Origin: Saccharofermentans sp.
GTDB lineage: Bacteria; Bacillota; Clostridia; Saccharofermentanales; Saccharofermentanaceae
Assembly: GCA_024685385.1 (NCBI GenBank)
Contig: JAIKVV010000081.1
Span: 1-64,000 of the forward strand
Reading direction: 5' to 3'
DNA: 64,000 nucleotides
The position numbers and the translations under genes were made by a program. Under the pieces are notes generated by a model that saw only the letters and a program-made list of their open reading frames with translations, did not search any database and had not been told where the DNA came from. Of the stretch, positions 8,320 through 17,878 are shown piece after piece. Every line of letters begins with the position of its first letter. Within the stretch, counting starts at the first letter, position 1.

Positions 8320-11300
8320 TTATGCTTTTCCTTTTACGAGCTTATCGTACTTGTAGATGAAGGTGATTGTTTGGCGGCGCAGGCACTTGCCGTCAGGACG
8401 GAATGTGCCGTCACTGTATCCTGAAAGGATTCCCTTTTCGGATGCCCAGAGAGTCGCTTTGTAATAATATACGCCCTTCTTGAGATCCGAGAAGCGGTTC
8501 GTTCCTGATTCGGGAGCAGGTTTTCCTGCCAACCTCCAGAGGAAAGTCACTATGTGCTTTCTCTCGCACGCATTCTGCGGTCTGAAGGTCTTGTCCTGAT
8601 AACCTTCAACGATATGGTTTTCATAGGCCCAGATACAGGCTTTATAGAAAAAATCCTTTGAATCCACATCCTTAAATCTGCAAGTCTTTGCTTTGGGCGC
8701 AGGCTCTCCCTGAAGCCTCCAGATAAAAGTGATCGCCTGAGCTCTTGTGCACTTGTTGGAAGCCTTGAACAGAGTTTGGTTGTCGTAACCCTTTACAACA
8801 CCTGCTGCAGAAAGATAATTTGCAGGAACATACCAGAATGCAGTCGTATCAGTCAGATCCTTAAAGAGAACCGTGACGACACACGATGCGCTCTTTCCGG
8901 CTGCGGATGCGGTTATCGTAACAGACCCTGCTTTCTTTGCAGTGACCTTACCTGAAGCATCGACTGCTGCGATGGCAGGATTTGAAGACTTCCATGTAAT
9001 CTTCGAAGTTGAACCCTTAAGATCAACTTTCAGTTGGATACTGTCTCCACATACGATTGCCGCATTTTTCTTATCAAGAGTCAGCTTTACGTCAGGTTCT
9101 GTCTTTTTCTCCTTTATGGTATAACTGACCTCACAGTTGTCGGGCAGGGTGTAGTTGGGGTTGGAAAGAGCAATTGCCCTTGCCTTATGTTCTCCAACAT
9201 CACTGCTTCCGCCTTCGACTGTAACGTCACATTTGTCATTTCCTGTAAGACCTTTTACTGCAGCAACAGGACAATGAACCTTGCCGTCGTATGTAAACAC
9301 GGTGTTTGTCCAGGTCAATGTTATCAACTTGGGCTTTATGGTAATTTTGACCTCTCCGCTTACCTTATAATATCCGCCGTTCTTGTCTACGATCGTGACG
9401 GTTGCCGTGCCGGCATTAACATTATCAGAATAACGGATCTCATATTCACTCTGAGGGATGATCGTTTCACCGTCTTTAACACTCAAAACGGCGGGAGTAA
9501 CCGCTTTTCCGCAATAAGTGAACAGATCTCCTTCAAGTTCGATCACGGGATCAGTAACTGTCTTGACCTTTGTCCACTCAGAGCCGACGAAAACATCCGA
9601 ATCCGGCATAGTAATAGTGTACGAAGGATCAGATCCCGAGATCGTGGCGTTGTCAGCCTTATATCCCTCGAAAACATGATCATCACGGTCAGAGTGGGCA
9701 AGAGTTATGTTTACTTCGTCTCCTGCACCGAAATAATAGACTTCGCCGCAAACGATGCCTGACGGATATACTTTAATGCCGCTGACATTGTATTCTCTTA
9801 CAGCCGATGCTGAAGGAAGTGTAACGTTAACCGATACATAACTGTCTGCTGCATTTATACTGTGCTTTGCCTTGCCCTGAGGCTTACCGAAAACAACAGT
9901 ATAGAAACTGTCAGTAACAAGACCTTTATCGCCGCGGAAGAAAGTCGAACTGCCGTCGGAAGATACATAAGTCTCTCCTTCACTCAAAGACTTCGGAGCA
10001 TATATGCTGTCAGAGATCGTAAGATCTCCGCTGCTTTGACCTATGAATCCGGCACAGGAAGTCGTGGAAGCTGTTGTAAGGATCTTTCCTTCGAACACGC
10101 AGCCCTTGATAACGACATCACTGCCTGATTCGCATGTTCCGATCAAACCGCCGTGAGCGCCTTCTCCGTTTACGTCAGATATGATCACAACAGCACTTAC
10201 ACAATTTACGATCTCGATCTTGCCGCAAGCCTTGCCGATGATGCCTGCGGCGTTCTTGGCTGATGCATTGACAGTTCCGCTGACATAAAGATTCCTGATA
10301 ACAGTCTCGTTTCCATCGTTGCCTACTGTGCAGAAAGGCGAAACATACTGAGCTCCGGTATATGTCACTGTCAGTTTGTGACCCGATCCGTCGAAAGATC
10401 CCAGGAAGGGATATCTGCTTCCGACCATCGTCGTAACGGAAATATCATTTTCCAGACGGAACCACAGTCCTGATGTCTTGCCGCCCTTTGAAACATAATC
10501 AGAAAGTTCATTCCAATCATCAGTGGTTTTGATGAGATAAGGTACCGACTCTGTGCCGCTTCCGGTAAGGGACAGGGAAGGTTCATAATCACTCAGGACG
10601 CCGTTTTTTGCAGTTAAAGTGAAGACGCCGCTGTCATCGGATGAGATATATTGCATCTGACCGTCATCCGATGCAAAGAGTAGTTCATCTATCCTCTTTC
10701 CTTCCTTCGTTGCCGAGAAAGTAAAGATTTCGCCGTCTGCCACATAGATCCTGCCGCCATACCAGATACCTGTATCTCCGATAAGAGTCAATTCGATCCC
10801 GTTTTCTGACCTCAGATCACAGGCAAGCTTGCCTCCGTTCTTCCAGCCGGAATCATTCTTCGAATGTACATAGTAAGAATTAGTAACCGGCACGCTATTT
10901 GACGAGACCGATCCCGTTCCGATAGGGTAACTGTTATTGCCAAGATCGAGACAGTTAATGATCGAAGGAGTGGGATTATAACCGGATCCTCCCCAGAAAG
11001 ATGCAGCGCTCTGAGACGAAACATTGCTGAAATTCAAACTTCCGGCAAAGATGCTGTTCTTTATCGTTGTCGAAGACTTATAGCCGTTCTTGATAAAGCC
11101 TGCACATCCGTTCTTGAGGCTTGTCAGGTCAGCTGAAACAATACAATTATCGATCAGATTCGTTCCATCGGCAGTCATCGCGATTCCTGCGCATGCTCCT
11201 GCCTTTGCCGAACCTGCAACCTTAAGGTTTTTGATCGTTGTGTCCTTGATGTAAATAAAAGGCGCAAAGGTCTTATCGTCACTGCTATTGAATTTCAGGG

Positions 11301-12861
11301 TAACGGTATGTCCGCGTCCGTCGACATTTCCCGTAAATATATTGCCGGAAGGAGCACCGATCGCAGAATCATAATCTACGCCGTTGATGTCACCGGTCAG
11401 AGCAAAATATGCATCTTCCGGAATGTTTCCGCACAATTTCAGATACTTGGCAAGATATCTCCAGTCATCTATATTTCCAATGAGCCAGGGATCATTCTCC
11501 GTCCCGCTTCCTTTGAGTTTGTCGGACAGGGATGCGACATATCCGCATCCGTTGCATTTATGATTCCTGTTTTCCGCATCATAATGATAGTAATGTTCCT
11601 TTGTCTCAAAATACGGATAGAATACCGAATCTTTTCTGATGCGTTCATCTTCAGATTCATTGCTCCACCAGCTCGGGAATATGGCATTGGGTTTTACGAA
11701 ATCATAATGGTTCTCCATTGTGGGCGACTTCTTGGGTTCTTTTGTCGGATATACGACAAAAGACAGTGAATTTACCGTATTCGGTCCGTCAAAGATCTTC
11801 CCGTCTCCATCCTTAAATGTGACCTTATGTTTCGGCCATATGAGCTTAACCGTTTTTTCAAGAGAAGTTCCGTCAGGTCCCGTAACCTTAACAAATGTAT
11901 CAAGGTCGCCCGGGATACTGCCGCTCTTCTCGGCCAGCTCAAGTTGATACTGCGTTATGGTAAGCTGACCCGTATAAAATCTGTTAATGGGACCTCCGCC
12001 CGTCGTCCGGATCGAACAACCGTAATATCCGATTGTATTTGACCTTGTTGTCCACTCTATATCCGTTTCGCCGGCCAGATATGTTGACCAGGCACCTCCA
12101 TACTGATCAAAGATATCGATCGTATAATATGCATTTACGTCTTTTCCGCCAAGATCAGGTCTTACTATCTCATCCGGACCCTGAAGATTTGTGATCTTCG
12201 ATTTTTTCGAACGGTTCTTCTCGGGTATCTCTTTTTTATCTGACCAAGTGCCACCCCAAATTCCGGCAGCAGTGTCTTCTACCCAGCTGCAGACTTCCTT
12301 TGCGGCTTTGGTCGTATCTCCCGTGCAATATAAAGTGATCTTCCAACGCGATTTCCAAGTATCATTATTACTAACCATATAGTCTTCCGACTCCGGATCA
12401 TTTGTCTTTACCAATTTGAGTTCATATGGGAAACTGCCATACATTACTTTATTATTTTTGGGGGAGAAAAAATCCTTGGAAGAATCATATCCGGATTGTG
12501 TATAATTATTTTCCTCGCCGAGCCTGAATGTATATTTGACATTTGCAGAATCCATAATCCCTGCCGGAACCTTGGAATACCACGCACCGTTATAGGTACG
12601 CAAGACAATATATCCTTCTCCGTTGTCACAATTTCTGAGTCCTGTACCAGACATATCCTCTATGGTAACCCAGAAATACCAGCCGCTCATGATCGGACCG
12701 GATTCTTTATAGTCATCATCATATCTCCCGTTGATCACATCCCGGGATACACCGGACATGTCATTTGCCAACAGGTCCTGTGTAAAGACCGACAGTGATG
12801 ATAAGAACGCCAGCATTACTGCTGTTACTACTACAGATAAGATCGTTTTTCTGTTATTCAT
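8320..12861 (-). CDS. Large S-layer-homology surface protein
   Basis: 1513 residues, exported by a signal peptide (about 1-32). A unique N-terminal region is followed by an InlB-like segment (HKVTFKDGDGKIF), a CNGCGY motif, two blocks with GLUG-type repeats alternating with GSGTE(N/S)-PYLI linkers, MBG-like beta modules (YDGKVHCPVAAVKGLTG), a BIG2 Ig-like domain (LTLDKKNAAIVCGDSIQL...), and three SLH domains in the last 190 residues (GVVKGYDNQTLF, GYQDKTFRP, GYSDGTFRP). SLH domains bind pyruvylated secondary wall polymer, so the protein is displayed on the cell wall. It shares BIG2-SLH tails with the LRR-SLH protein at 17.9 kb, and the same operator. Function unknown: adhesion or glycan contact is plausible. 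Confidence 0.9.
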   Translation of the reverse strand: MNNRKTILSVVVTAVMLAFLSSLSVFTQDLLANDMSGVSRDVINGRYDDDYKESGPIMSGWYFWVTIEDMSGTGLRNCDNGEGYIVLRTYNGAWYSKVPAGIMDSANVKYTFRLGEENNYTQSGYDSSKDFFSPKNNKVMYGSFPYELKLVKTNDPESEDYMVSNNDTWKSRWKITLYCTGDTTKAAKEVCSWVEDTAAGIWGGTWSDKKEIPEKNRSKKSKITNLQGPDEIVRPDLGGKDVNAYYTIDIFDQYGGAWSTYLAGETDIEWTTRSNTIGYYGCSIRTTGGGPINRFYTGQLTITQYQLELAEKSGSIPGDLDTFVKVTGPDGTSLEKTVKLIWPKHKVTFKDGDGKIFDGPNTVNSLSFVVYPTKEPKKSPTMENHYDFVKPNAIFPSWWSNESEDERIRKDSVFYPYFETKEHYYHYDAENRNHKCNGCGYVASLSDKLKGSGTENDPWLIGNIDDWRYLAKYLKLCGNIPEDAYFALTGDINGVDYDSAIGAPSGNIFTGNVDGRGHTVTLKFNSSDDKTFAPFIYIKDTTIKNLKVAGSAKAGACAGIAMTADGTNLIDNCIVSADLTSLKNGCAGFIKNGYKSSTTIKNSIFAGSLNFSNVSSQSAASFWGGSGYNPTPSIINCLDLGNNSYPIGTGSVSSNSVPVTNSYYVHSKNDSGWKNGGKLACDLRSENGIELTLIGDTGIWYGGRIYVADGEIFTFSATKEGKRIDELLFASDDGQMQYISSDDSGVFTLTAKNGVLSDYEPSLSLTGSGTESVPYLIKTTDDWNELSDYVSKGGKTSGLWFRLENDISVTTMVGSRYPFLGSFDGSGHKLTVTYTGAQYVSPFCTVGNDGNETVIRNLYVSGTVNASAKNAAGIIGKACGKIEIVNCVSAVVIISDVNGEGAHGGLIGTCESGSDVVIKGCVFEGKILTTASTTSCAGFIGQSSGDLTISDSIYAPKSLSEGETYVSSDGSSTFFRGDKGLVTDSFYTVVFGKPQGKAKHSINAADSYVSVNVTLPSASAVREYNVSGIKVYPSGIVCGEVYYFGAGDEVNITLAHSDRDDHVFEGYKADNATISGSDPSYTITMPDSDVFVGSEWTKVKTVTDPVIELEGDLFTYCGKAVTPAVLSVKDGETIIPQSEYEIRYSDNVNAGTATVTIVDKNGGYYKVSGEVKITIKPKLITLTWTNTVFTYDGKVHCPVAAVKGLTGNDKCDVTVEGGSSDVGEHKARAIALSNPNYTLPDNCEVSYTIKEKKTEPDVKLTLDKKNAAIVCGDSIQLKVDLKGSTSKITWKSSNPAIAAVDASGKVTAKKAGSVTITASAAGKSASCVVTVLFKDLTDTTAFWYVPANYLSAAGVVKGYDNQTLFKASNKCTRAQAITFIWRLQGEPAPKAKTCRFKDVDSKDFFYKACIWAYENHIVEGYQDKTFRPQNACERKHIVTFLWRLAGKPAPESGTNRFSDLKKGVYYYKATLWASEKGILSGYSDGTFRPDGKCLRRQTITFIYKYDKLVKGKA

Positions 12862-12898
12862 AGTACTATCCTCCCTAATAAGAGATTATGGTTCCCGT

Positions 12899-12942
12899 TT
12901 TTCGAAAACCATTAATTATAACTCTATACCTAGTGAAGTCAA
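12899..12942 (-). promoter_or_regulatory. Promoter and TAATGG/palindrome operator of the SLH gene
   Basis: TTGACT (12942-12937), 16-base spacer, TATAAT (12920-12915), then TAATGG and the 10-base palindrome TTTTCGAAAA (12908-12899). Near-identical in order and spacing to elements at 3.3 and 20.7 kb. Confidence 0.8.
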
Positions 12943-12969
12943 CCTGATATTAGCTTATTACGCGGGATC

Positions 12970-13950
12970 TTATTGTCCCTGGCGGACAAGCGTTTCATCG
13001 ACCGATCTCTTATCCGCTTCCTTATCCTTGCACACCATTACGACGGCAAATATGGCAAGAGCAAGTCCCGTTATGCCTATCACTATGTATACGGCTGCAG
13101 GAGGAGCAAAATGTTCAAGAGTTCCTGACAGGACGGTTCCCAGGAGATTAAAGAACACATGGCAGGATATCGATACCAGGATGGATTTATAGCGCTCATA
13201 GAAGAATCCTATCGCACATCCCATGACAAAAGCATATGTGCTCTGGACAAGGTTCATATGGAAGATCCCGAAAAAGAGACCCTGAACGACTACGGCAACA
13301 ACGACTTTCATGCCTGATGCGAGAAGTCTGTTATAGGTTAATCCACGGAAACATAATTCTTCAACCACAGGCCCGAATACCCAGACTACGATCAGGATCA
13401 CCGGCGTCATCTGAGTGAGGCCTGTGCTGTCGACGAGTTTTGAATAGTCTTCTATAGTCTGCGGGGAAATAATGCCGACCACTTTCATGAAGCCTTCGGT
13501 AAAGCCCCAAAGTCCCAGTATCGCAAGCAAAACGAAAGGAAAACCTTTCTTTGTAAAAGCGCCCTTGGGAGAATATCTGCCCGTAGGTTCTACTACGGTT
13601 ACAATGTAGCGCCAGCTGAAATATGCAAGCGCGAGAATGACATATGCCAGATAGGAATACTGTATTGAAGGACCTGCGATCTCCATGACCCTGGATGTAT
13701 ATTCCAGCGCATCAAGAGACTCTTTTGCAAATTCAGGATCCTTCAAAGCCTGCATCGAAGCCGGGAAGATAACCGGCATGAATGCAACCAGCTGTATTAC
13801 AAGCTGCATCAGTATCGGCAGGAGCGACGACAGGAAGATCGAGAAGTCGAAGCCCTGTCCGGGCTTGTTGACATTCTTCATCCTTTTGGTCTTCTTGTCT
13901 TCAAGATGGGCTTCGGCTGCCGTTATCTGTCTTGGCTTGAATTCTTCCAC
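12970..13950 (-). CDS. CPBP family intramembrane metalloprotease (first of tandem pair)
   Basis: 326-residue polytopic membrane protein of the CAAX/Rce1-type (CPBP) family. Seven or eight hydrophobic segments. Catalytic motifs are EELCFRG (the EExxxR signature, near residue 195) and FGIFHMN (His motif 2). The family cleaves prenylated proteins in eukaryotes; bacterial members are linked to peptide maturation, bacteriocin self-immunity or signalling, mostly unproven. Starts at GTG 13950, 2 bases after the stop of the preceding CPBP gene, so the two are coupled. A basic and polar N-terminus of about 35 residues is cytosolic. Confidence 0.87.
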   Translation of the reverse strand: MEEFKPRQITAAEAHLEDKKTKRMKNVNKPGQGFDFSIFLSSLLPILMQLVIQLVAFMPVIFPASMQALKDPEFAKESLDALEYTSRVMEIAGPSIQYSYLAYVILALAYFSWRYIVTVVEPTGRYSPKGAFTKKGFPFVLLAILGLWGFTEGFMKVVGIISPQTIEDYSKLVDSTGLTQMTPVILIVVWVFGPVVEELCFRGLTYNRLLASGMKVVVAVVVQGLFFGIFHMNLVQSTYAFVMGCAIGFFYERYKSILVSISCHVFFNLLGTVLSGTLEHFAPPAAVYIVIGITGLALAIFAVVMVCKDKEADKRSVDETLVRQGQ

Positions 13951-13952
13951 GA

Positions 13953-15026
13953 TCAGTTACCGTTTTCTCCTTCAATGTCTGTCGATGCTTCTTTCTTCTT
14001 CCCGTTATAGATCGGAGCTAAGATGAATACCGCGAACAGGAGACAAGCAATAATATGATAGATCAGATCTCCCCATACAGGTTCCTGATTCTGAATGGCA
14101 TTTACATCCGTTCCCGCTTCCAGAAGGATCGAAAGATTATTGTTGATATAATGCAGTATTACCGGCACCCATATGTTTTCCGTCTTCATGTACGCATAAC
14201 CGAAGAATATTGCTATCGTAACGCAGGTAATGATCTGGGATACGAACATTACGGGACCTGCCGTCTTGGAATAGAAGAACAAGTCAGCATCCCAGTGCCA
14301 GATCGCCCAGACAAGACCCAAGAGCAACACGCCCAGGCGCTTGCCGAACTTCTTTTGCATAAGAGGCTGCAGATAATATCTCCAGCCGTATTCCTCGCCG
14401 AAGAAAGCAGCGAAGGTAAAAGCAAAGTTAAAAGGCAGAGAAGCAATACTTGCAAGCACGGCAATGTCAGTCAGGTTTTTGATAAGAGTATTGATGCCTT
14501 CATGGTTATTGTTAACTGCATCGGTCATGAAAGCGAGCAGGAATGTCCGCAAGACGATTATCGCGGTATAAAGGGCCACCATGATGATACTGACCTTTAT
14601 ATTCTTCCTTCTTGTTCCCGCGTTGTTTGCTTTCTCCCTGCCGCAGGTCCAGAAGAGGATATAGGCAACTACGCTGCCTGGCATGAGCACAAACTGTGAT
14701 ATGAGATTCCAGATATCCTGCTTTCCGGCAGAGCCGGCATCAAAGGATCCGAGCGGGATAAATACGGACAATATAGCAACGATCATCATGACGGCCGTCG
14801 TTATGAGCACCGTCGTATAAGCTCCCATAGGGAGTTTCTCGTCCTTGCGGGTGACCAGTTTCCCGAGGATTACGCCGCAGGCAGGATACATCATCTGCAC
14901 ATTGATGAGAGCGGTAAGATCCAGCTGCTGACGGTAGCCGATATAAATGAATATCGACATGAGCGCCGATACTCCGTATGCTATCGCGATAAAAATCCAT
15001 AACTTCTTCTTTTCGATGCTGTTCAT
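13953..15026 (-). CDS. CPBP family intramembrane metalloprotease (second of tandem pair)
   Basis: 357 residues with about eight membrane spans and the CPBP signatures FGEEYGWRYYLQPLM (EExxxR, near 210) and WAIWHWDADLFF (His motif). The C-terminus is charged. ATG at 15026 is preceded by AAAGGAG. It is only distantly like the next gene, so the pair is an old duplication or two independent recruits. It starts 11 bases after mutS2 ends and may be read from the mutS2 transcript. Substrate unknown; sitting between mutS2 and SLH genes gives no clear hint. Confidence 0.87.
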   Translation of the reverse strand: MNSIEKKKLWIFIAIAYGVSALMSIFIYIGYRQQLDLTALINVQMMYPACGVILGKLVTRKDEKLPMGAYTTVLITTAVMMIVAILSVFIPLGSFDAGSAGKQDIWNLISQFVLMPGSVVAYILFWTCGREKANNAGTRRKNIKVSIIMVALYTAIIVLRTFLLAFMTDAVNNNHEGINTLIKNLTDIAVLASIASLPFNFAFTFAAFFGEEYGWRYYLQPLMQKKFGKRLGVLLLGLVWAIWHWDADLFFYSKTAGPVMFVSQIITCVTIAIFFGYAYMKTENIWVPVILHYINNNLSILLEAGTDVNAIQNQEPVWGDLIYHIIACLLFAVFILAPIYNGKKKEASTDIEGENGN

Positions 15027-15037
15027 AACGATCTCCT

Positions 15038-17515
15038 TTATCCCAGTCTTGCTATGGTTACGCCGGCATCTCCTTCGCCGATCTCACCGTCCCTGTAACT
15101 TACTATCCTCGTATCGCCGTCCAGATATTCTGCGACAGCAGACCTTAAGGCTCCCGTTCCCTTGCCGTGTACGATCCTGACTTCCCTTTTGCCTGCGAGA
15201 GTGCAGTCATCGATAAACTTACCCAGTCTTGATACGGCCTCATCACAAGTATTTCCTATGAGATTGATCTCGGATGAAGTCGTAAGACGGTTATCGAAAA
15301 GCTGTTTCCTCTCGACTGCTTTTGTCTTGGGCTCTTCCCTTCTCTTTGCCAGAGTCTTGGCCTGTTTCTTCTGTTCTCCCGTCGGCATGTAAAGATCCTT
15401 GATCTTGACATCGCTGGTAAGGGCTCCCTGGGCAACGCGCACTTTGCCCCTGTTAGGTTCGGATATTACTTTGGCAGTGATGCCGAGCGAAGGTATGTAA
15501 TACATATTTCCGACAATGATTTCCCTTGCGGGTTCACCTGCAAGCGCAACCCTGTCAGATAAGTCATCTGCTGCCTGTCTGCCGTCGATATCGGATATGC
15601 CCGAGCGGAGCCTTCTTCTCACTTTATCTGCTTCCGCTCTCGCATCCTTGGCATCATCTTCCCTGATCTTGCGGTTGATCTCTTTTATGAGTTCATCAAG
15701 TTCGCGTTCCTTGTCTTCAAGGACGGCTCTCTCTTCGGATCTCATATCGTTGAGAATCCTGGTCTTGGATTCTTTGAGTTTTCTTTTTTCCTCATCAAGC
15801 TCACGTTCCTTCTCGGCTATGCGGCGGTTTATCTCCTCGTTCTCGAAACGCAGGCGCTCGGCTTCGCGTGAATCGTCCTCGGCTTTTGTAAGAAGAGCTC
15901 CGAAGGACAGTTCATCCGCAGACATGTTCTGCCTTGCATTGGCTATGACCTTCTTCGACAGCCCGAGTTTTTCGGAGATGATGAACGCATTGGAAGCGCC
16001 GGGTCTTCCGATTATCAGCCTGTATGTAGGCGCCAGGGATTCCGTATCGAATTCGCAGGAAGCATTGCAGATGCCTTCCTGAGTGATCGCGTAACTCTTG
16101 AGTTCCTTATAGTGGGTCGTAGCTACCGTCGCACAGCCCTTGGCGCGGAGTTCATCCAATATGGCGATGGCAAGAGCCGCGCCTTCCGTGGGATCCGTGC
16201 CGGAACCTAACTCATCAAGGAGCACCAACGATCTGCCTCTTACATTCTTTAGGATGAAAACGATATTCGAAATATGCGCAGAGAATGTCGATAAGCTCTG
16301 CTCAATGCTCTGCTCGTCGCCGATGTCCGCAAGGACCTTATCGAATACTGCGACTTTCGACCCTTCCTTTGCAGGTATCATGAGTCCTGCCATGGTCATG
16401 AGAGTAAGAAGACCGCATGTCTTAAGACAAACCGTCTTACCGCCGGTATTGGGTCCCGTTACGACGAGAGTGTCGTAATCTTTTCCGACTGCAACATCAA
16501 TGGGAACGACGCGGTCAGCAGGAATGAGCGGATGACGGGCCTTTATGAGATCCAATGATCCGTCTTCGGCAAGAGTCGCAACTGATCCTTCCATCCTTGA
16601 TCCCAGCTGCGCTTTGGCGCAGGCAAAATCGAGCTCTGAAAGAACAGTTATATCAGCTGATATGAGTTCTCTGTTGTCTGCGATCTTTGATGTGAAGACA
16701 TGGCAGATCCTCTCTATCTCAGCCTCCTCGCGGAGCGCGAGTTCCTTTATCTTATTGTTGGTCTCGACAACGCTCATCGGCTCTACGAATATCGTCTGCT
16801 CAGACTGGGACGACCCGTGTATGATGCCGTCTACTCTTCCCTTAAAATCCGCAATAACGGGGATACAGTATCTGCCCTCCCTGATCGTGATTATCTCTTC
16901 ACGCAGAAACTCGCCGTGCTTTGCAATGACACGGTCTAAGAGGACTCTTATGCTCCTTGCAAGATCCTTCTTTTCGCGTCTGATCGACATGAGATCGGAA
17001 CTTGCATTGTCAGCCATCTCCTCGGGACCTAAGATGCATTTCCTTATGTCGGCAAGAAGGCTGTCACACCCTGATACGGACTGCATTCTGGAGATAAAAT
17101 TAACTGCATCTCCCGTTATGCCTGAATCAGCAGCATTATTTCCTTTCTCCCTTACAGCTTTGATACACTCGAAAAAGGAAGCAACATCAAGGAGCTCTGC
17201 CATGGATAAGGTTCCGCCTGCAGCAGCATAGGAAAGTCTGGACCTGATGTCGGTCCCGCACGAAAGCGGGGGCATGTCGAATTCAGCGATATATGCAGCT
17301 GCATCTCTCGTTTCTTCGAGCCTCGCTCTTACATATTCTTCATCATTGGAAGGGCAAAGATCCATGCAGATCTCCATGCCGTAAGGAGTCCTGCTCATGG
17401 AAACAAGCTCCTCCCTGATCTTGGGAAACTCCAGAGTCTCCAGGACCCTGCCCTTAATGAGGCTCTTCGCCCTCTTCTCTTCAAATGTCATGTATTCTGA
17501 TATCGGTTCAGACAT
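15038..17515 (-). CDS. mutS2: Endonuclease MutS2
   Basis: MutS-like ATPase with a nuclease tail. Family roles include blocking homologous recombination and rescuing collided ribosomes. Order: MutS core/clamp (residues 1-320), ATPase with Walker A VTGPNTGGKTVCLKT (about 330) and Walker B LVLLDELGSGTDPTEGAALA, a long Glu/Arg-rich coiled coil (about 500-630), and a C-terminal Smr nuclease domain starting INLIGNTCDEAV with IVHGKGTGALR. Length about 825 residues fits the family. I take the start at ATG 17515 (MSEPIS), which has AAAAGGG six bases before it, over an ATG six codons upstream that has no ribosome site. Confidence 0.95.
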   Translation of the reverse strand: MSEPISEYMTFEEKRAKSLIKGRVLETLEFPKIREELVSMSRTPYGMEICMDLCPSNDEEYVRARLEETRDAAAYIAEFDMPPLSCGTDIRSRLSYAAAGGTLSMAELLDVASFFECIKAVREKGNNAADSGITGDAVNFISRMQSVSGCDSLLADIRKCILGPEEMADNASSDLMSIRREKKDLARSIRVLLDRVIAKHGEFLREEIITIREGRYCIPVIADFKGRVDGIIHGSSQSEQTIFVEPMSVVETNNKIKELALREEAEIERICHVFTSKIADNRELISADITVLSELDFACAKAQLGSRMEGSVATLAEDGSLDLIKARHPLIPADRVVPIDVAVGKDYDTLVVTGPNTGGKTVCLKTCGLLTLMTMAGLMIPAKEGSKVAVFDKVLADIGDEQSIEQSLSTFSAHISNIVFILKNVRGRSLVLLDELGSGTDPTEGAALAIAILDELRAKGCATVATTHYKELKSYAITQEGICNASCEFDTESLAPTYRLIIGRPGASNAFIISEKLGLSKKVIANARQNMSADELSFGALLTKAEDDSREAERLRFENEEINRRIAEKERELDEEKRKLKESKTRILNDMRSEERAVLEDKERELDELIKEINRKIREDDAKDARAEADKVRRRLRSGISDIDGRQAADDLSDRVALAGEPAREIIVGNMYYIPSLGITAKVISEPNRGKVRVAQGALTSDVKIKDLYMPTGEQKKQAKTLAKRREEPKTKAVERKQLFDNRLTTSSEINLIGNTCDEAVSRLGKFIDDCTLAGKREVRIVHGKGTGALRSAVAEYLDGDTRIVSYRDGEIGEGDAGVTIARLG

Positions 17516-17625
17516 ATATATCCCTTTTCTCATTAGATCTTACTGCCATTGATTATATCAAAGAATCACTTTGAATTCCCGTATCCTGCCATATCAGAAG
17601 TTCCGCTAATGTCTCAGGTGAGAAT

Positions 17626-17689
17626 GGTAGGCCGAAAACCCTTAAAAAGCAGGTTGTCCGGTCCACTTTTCGGGGCAATCCGGCCTACC
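17626..17689. repeat. Long inverted repeat GGTAGGCCG ... CGGCCTACC
   Basis: Perfect 9-base outer arms (17626-17634, 17681-17689). A second pair, CCGAAAA (17632-17638) and TTTTCGG (17667-17673), overlaps the left outer arm, so the two stems compete. It lies in the 345-base gap between mutS2 and the LRR-SLH gene. It could be a structured leader of mutS2 or a small transposon-like element remnant; no gene is visible in it. Confidence 0.55.
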
Positions 17690-17720
17690 GGCTCTTATGA
17701 TCTGCATCATCATCGAAAAT

Positions 17721-17782
17721 GTGTGCAATAAACGGCTATTTTGTGTGCATTATTGCACACTTTTCGGGCATATACTGCACAC
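17721..17782. promoter_or_regulatory. Symmetric array of four GTGTGCA half-sites
   Basis: GTGTGCA occurs at 17721 and 17743 and its complement TGCACAC at 17754 and 17776. Each pair is 22 bases apart, and the whole array is mirror-symmetric about 17751/17752; the centre is GTGTGCA-TTAT-TGCACAC. Half-sites are conserved but the 15-base spacers are not. This looks like protein binding sites, not RNA pairing. It lies 205 bases upstream of the mutS2 start. Confidence 0.65.
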
Positions 17783-17821
17783 ACTATTCATAAAGGGAGC
17801 GTCTCTGTCCTGCAGGATCAT

Positions 17822-17849
17822 GGAAAAAGAGGCGGATGCCTAAGCACCC
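17822..17849 (-). terminator. Terminator after the LRR-SLH gene
   Basis: Minus-strand GGGTGC-TTAG-GCATCC stem (one G-T pair) followed by GCCTCTTTTTCC, 30 bases after the stop codon. Confidence 0.65.
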
Positions 17850-17878
17850 GTCCCGGACAAAAACAATATTCGAAAAGA

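Noticed and set aside
17721-17782. GTGTGCA repeats considered as a CRISPR-like array
   Set aside because: Unit is only 7 bases, has two inverted copies, and no cas gene is near.
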